From Antilocapra americana (taxonomy: Eukaryota > Chordata > Mammalia > Artiodactyla > Antilocapridae), in assembly GCA_007570785.1 (NCBI GenBank), contig ML664175.1:8570225-8634224 (forward strand): a DNA stretch of 64,000 nucleotides, written 5' to 3'. The notes beneath the pieces were generated by a model, which saw nothing but the letters and a program-made list of their open reading frames with translations, was not told where the DNA came from and searched no databases. Positions 61,501-64,000 of the stretch are shown here, piece after piece (the first letter of the stretch is position 1; every line of letters starts with the position of its first letter). The translations under genes were made by a program, and so were the position numbers.

Positions 61501-63315
61501 TAGAAAAACCACAGCCTTTTGACTATACAGACCTTTGTCAGCAAAACACTGTCTCTGCTTTTGAATAGGCTGTCTAGGTTTGTCACAGCTATGGAGACAT
61601 ACTAAGATTTTCTCCAAGATGATCTCAGAGAAGGTAAGTTTTCAAACTTTTTCTCCATTAAACACAACACACAAGACAGTCCTAATGAAACAATTTCCTT
61701 TACATATTAGTGATTCTCAAAGGGATAGGAGATGAGCCTATAACCATCATGAGGATTATAAATAAACTCAAAAGGCTTCCCTAATTTCCTGTTCCTAGAT
61801 GAGACTAACAGCCAGAAAACTTATATTAGACTGAACCATTTGATTCATTTAGCCTTTTCCCATAGATCAAGAAGAGTCAAACATTGAGAATTTCATATGG
61901 TTCAACAAAAATACCTAGCATGTTCATGTATTTCAATACCTATAAACCTTTGTGTTACAGCACAGAGTTGAAACTACACATCCTCAAATAATGTGGTGCT
62001 ACTCTGCCTGATGTAAGCTTCATCGTGAAATTCTTTAGGTCCCCTCCAAATGTAGTAAGTATTTTGACAATTAACAACTTTACTTATCTCAAAACATGCA
62101 AAATAATTTTGGGAAAAAACCCAGATATTTCTTGGTTTTCAAATCTATCAGACTCAGGCATATGAAACTCTGAAGAGTTCCGTACGTGAACATTAACTCT
62201 GCACTTAGCTATTTCATTTATATACACAAGACTCTGTTCAGATTACAGTAACTTCAGCCATGACAAGGTAACTAGTCACCAGCAAATGAATATGACCTAG
62301 TATTCTTCCTTCACTCATACAGTTGCCACCTGTATTGCAGATGCTACAGTTCTATTCATCCATACTGAAAATTATTTTTATGACAACAATCATAATCTGG
62401 CCTTACATGTTGTCAAAAAATATTCTTTACATTCACTGAAAAACCTCAGGTGTTAAGAAAGCCAAAAAAGGACTTCATAGCAACTACTTAAGACACTGCC
62501 TTTACAGAGTGGAAAGGTGGGAAAAAGTCATGGGTTTTGGTGGAAGACAAAGTACGACAGGGAGAAGACAGCTGAAAGATCTCCCACCCTCAAGAACAAC
62601 CTGTGCAACAGTTTCTCCTCCTTCCTTTTCAAGGACAGAGTGCAGACAAGCTTCAGTGGGACCTCATACCAACTCAGTAAGAGCAATACTTGTGGGGGCT
62701 CATCTCATGAAACTCCCTCACCCTGAATCCTCACTATTCCTCCTTACCCAAATATCATTAACTAAGTTTTCTGCTCTCAGACACAAAATCCAGCTAAAGA
62801 AATTGAAAAACTGATAAACAAGCTTATCACAAACCTCATCAGAGCCGTCACTGCTATTCAAACATCCTTTTATCTCTTAACTTCCTTTCAAAATCCTTAA
62901 GTAACAATTTCCAACTTCAATCCATTTAAATAATTCTCCCCTTTGTTACAAGAGCTAAAAATACTTTTTGGAGAATAAGAAAAATCATTTCTACAAATCA
63001 GAGTAGGAATTTCTTTTTTTCCTTTTCAGAATTCTACAGATTTATAGTTTTGGAGATCATGTGAGAATGAGACTGTCAAAGCCAAACACAAGTCAGTCAG
63101 TCATTAATCACTCTATGGGAAGCCTTATTAGAGTTGACTGAAACAGGTTCCCCATCCAAATACTAAAACTGAAAACTTTAGTGATAGCTAATTGTACTTA
63201 CCACCGTGAGCTCTTTACCAGCTGCTTTCCGGAATGCTTTAGTCCATCTGACCTTGCGAGGATTGCGCTTCTTTTTGAAATTTTTGTGGCACTTGGATTT
63301 ACAGAATCTAAACAC
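55459..63315 (-). CDS. RSL24D1: RSL24D1, ribosome biogenesis protein RLP24 homologue (exons 2-6; partial at the 5' end)
   Basis: Five coding exons join in frame to encode residues 28-163 of the 163-residue protein, starting [20 protein letters not shown] and ending DVDMEDIS. The family (yeast Rlp24) is an eL24-like nucleolar 60S assembly factor. It holds the eL24 site on pre-60S particles and recruits and activates the AAA-ATPase Drg1 (mammalian AFG2-type) until it is replaced by eL24. In the visible part C32 and C36 form the second half of the Cx2C...Cx3C zinc site; the first pair lies in exon 1. The basic helix [19 protein letters not shown] and the acidic C-terminal tail (QEDVDMED) are kept. 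All four complete introns are GT-AG with matching phases. Exon 1 (27 codons), the start and the promoter are right of 64000. The last two residues are IS where human has AP (from memory). Intact exons argue for the real multi-exon gene. Confidence 0.97.
55690..55860 (-). mobile_element. MIR SINE (ancient) in RSL24D1 intron 5
   Basis: 'agtgagaaaactgaggtaca', 'cagtcacttggctagtaagt' and 'gggatgtgaacccggccatc' in order. Confidence 0.75.
56241..56362 (+). mobile_element. MER5A-type hAT element in RSL24D1 intron 5
   Basis: 'cagttctcaaactgaggcat', 'cagaatcacctggagagcta' and 'ctgtgctcagtaagtccccc' fit MER5A, truncated at its 3' side. Confidence 0.7.
56717..56802 (-). CDS. RSL24D1: RSL24D1 exon 5
   Basis: Codes R111 to A139 plus one base of G140 (86 nt): [20 protein letters not shown] then HLIRAPLA. 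Acceptor 'tttatcctag' and donor GTAAGT. Confidence 0.97.
57214..57234. repeat. (CAA)n microsatellite in RSL24D1 intron 4
   Basis: About six tandem CAA/ACA units. Confidence 0.8.
58525..58588 (-). CDS. RSL24D1: RSL24D1 exon 4
   Basis: Completes I90 and codes through N110 plus two bases of R111 (64 nt): [20 protein letters not shown] then N. Acceptor 'tttttttaatag' and donor GTATGA. Confidence 0.97.
59150..59490. mobile_element. MER-type DNA transposon in RSL24D1 intron 3
   Basis: Uninterrupted relative of the element at 6775-7690: 'ttttccagtagccacattct', 'tttatttaacccaacatatt' and 'ggtggctaccctactgagca'. Confidence 0.6.
60911..60983 (-). CDS. RSL24D1: RSL24D1 exon 3
   Basis: Codes residues 66-89 plus one base (73 nt): [20 protein letters not shown] then WNKT. 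Acceptor 'tttacag' and donor GTAAGT. It has V at residue 79, where human has I. Confidence 0.97.
61079..61595 (-). mobile_element. BovB LINE 3' end in RSL24D1 intron 2
   Basis: The last ~515 bp of BovB, in the same orientation as RSL24D1. The minus strand retains an open BovB C-terminal stretch ([20 protein letters not shown], frame 61429-60890) that runs past the element and through exon 3 in the wrong frame. It lies only about 95 bp upstream of the exon 3 acceptor, between the branch region and the body of intron 2. Confidence 0.92.
63202..63315 (-). CDS. RSL24D1: RSL24D1 exon 2
   Basis: Codes residues 28-65 (114 nt, phase 0 at both ends), VFRFCKSKC to GKELTV. Acceptor 'tttttaaatag' at 63316-63317 and donor GTAAGT at 63201-63196. 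Contains zinc-ligand cysteines C32 and C36 and the basic [12 protein letters not shown] rRNA-binding stretch. Confidence 0.97.
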
Positions 63316-64000
63316 CTATTTAAAAAAGTGTTAAAATAGTGAAAAGACAATATTAAAAACTTTTATGCCACAGGATGTTACCCCACCAGACAAAATATAC
63401 CATAAAGTCTGAGAAATAATAATGGTTCTCATTCATGACTGTTTGTACTTACAGCAGCATTTAGAAACATGAGACATAGCATATAAAATGCAAACTGAAA
63501 TATTTTTTGACTATCAAACATCATTACAACTAAAGACTGAGGGCCCCAGAATATGGTTAAAAACTAGCATTTTTATCAAATAACAGTAAAACCTTTACTA
63601 TGATCTTGAATGAAGGGAACAATTTTACGCAAAGTCATTTATTTAAATCCATTTGCAATTCAGAATAATTCTCAAAATTCACTTTGTATACATCTCAATG
63701 AGGGGGGAGGGGTAAACTTTCAAACAACCATTCTGAAATGTCCTTTGGTTCTTTTCACTGTTGCACAAAATATTTTCCCAAAACAGCATCTAAAACTGGC
63801 TACAGATCTGTTTTCTAAACAATTTATTCAGATCTACAAGGAAGATTCTTCACTACTTTAATCCTACACTTTTATCTCCAAAGTCGTGACCCTTTAACAG
63901 TGTTTACAATTTAATGATTCAAGGAGTTCCTAAAGTGATTTACTTGGATTTATAGTCTAAAATGCATCATTTTGTTACTCTGTCTTAGAACAAGTTACAG
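63316..64000 (-). other. RSL24D1: RSL24D1 intron 1 (partial)
   Basis: No sequence matching the first 27 codons (including the first Cys pair CYFC) is found between the exon 2 acceptor and the window end, so exon 1 lies further right. AT-rich, no repeat recognised. Confidence 0.8.

Noticed and set aside
63316..64000. RSL24D1 exon 1 inside the window
   Set aside because: No minus-strand sequence encodes the expected N-terminus with its CxxC pair next to a donor site.

Overview
The window looks like nuclear DNA from a bovid ruminant (cattle, sheep, goat or a relative). The grounds are BovB LINEs, tRNA-Glu/BovB-derived Bov-tA and BOV-A2 SINEs, CHR-type cetartiodactyl SINEs, a ruminant-style L1 and a class II endogenous retroviral LTR, all in AT-rich sequence. 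Nothing is bacterial: there are no operons, no CRISPR arrays and no intact long ORFs outside decayed retrotransposons. The exact species cannot be read from the sequence.

One protein-coding gene can be supported. RSL24D1, the eL24-like 60S ribosome-biogenesis factor, lies on the minus strand from about 54.8 kb to beyond the right edge. Coding exons 2-6 are at 63315-63202, 60983-60911, 58588-58525, 56802-56717 and 55532-55459. All visible junctions are GT-AG and the phases join exactly to give residues 28-163. Exon 1 (27 codons) and the promoter must lie to the right of base 64000. Two poly(A) signals are candidates for the 3' end.

The only other gene-like locus is a nearly full-length RPS24 processed pseudogene (47115-47660, minus strand). 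It has a poly(A) tail, a 15-bp target-site duplication (TSD) and a single-base deletion near the C-terminal codons.

The left 54 kb appears to be an intergenic region of layered retrotransposition. The best-resolved events are: a BovB with a 5' inversion inside an older L1 (303-2343, 13-bp TSD); a tail-to-tail inverted BovB pair (5322-6729); a three-level nest of MER hAT element, MLT1 LTR and Bov-tA (6775-7690); a 1243-bp solo LTR with a perfect 6-bp TSD (15521-16763); an L1 with a 5' inversion, later hit by a Bov-tA (17761-18422); and a 1.9-kb broken BovB with reverse-transcriptase motifs (25455-27362). A small CpG-rich patch (33055-33395) and a GC-rich block (40420-41850) stand out from their AT-rich surroundings and remain unexplained.

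I found no convincing new multi-gene system. The main interest lies in insertion structures, the inverted-repeat pair, the orphan CpG-rich patch and the RSL24D1 gene model. Family names for repeats come from remembered consensus sequences, so subfamily assignments are approximate.
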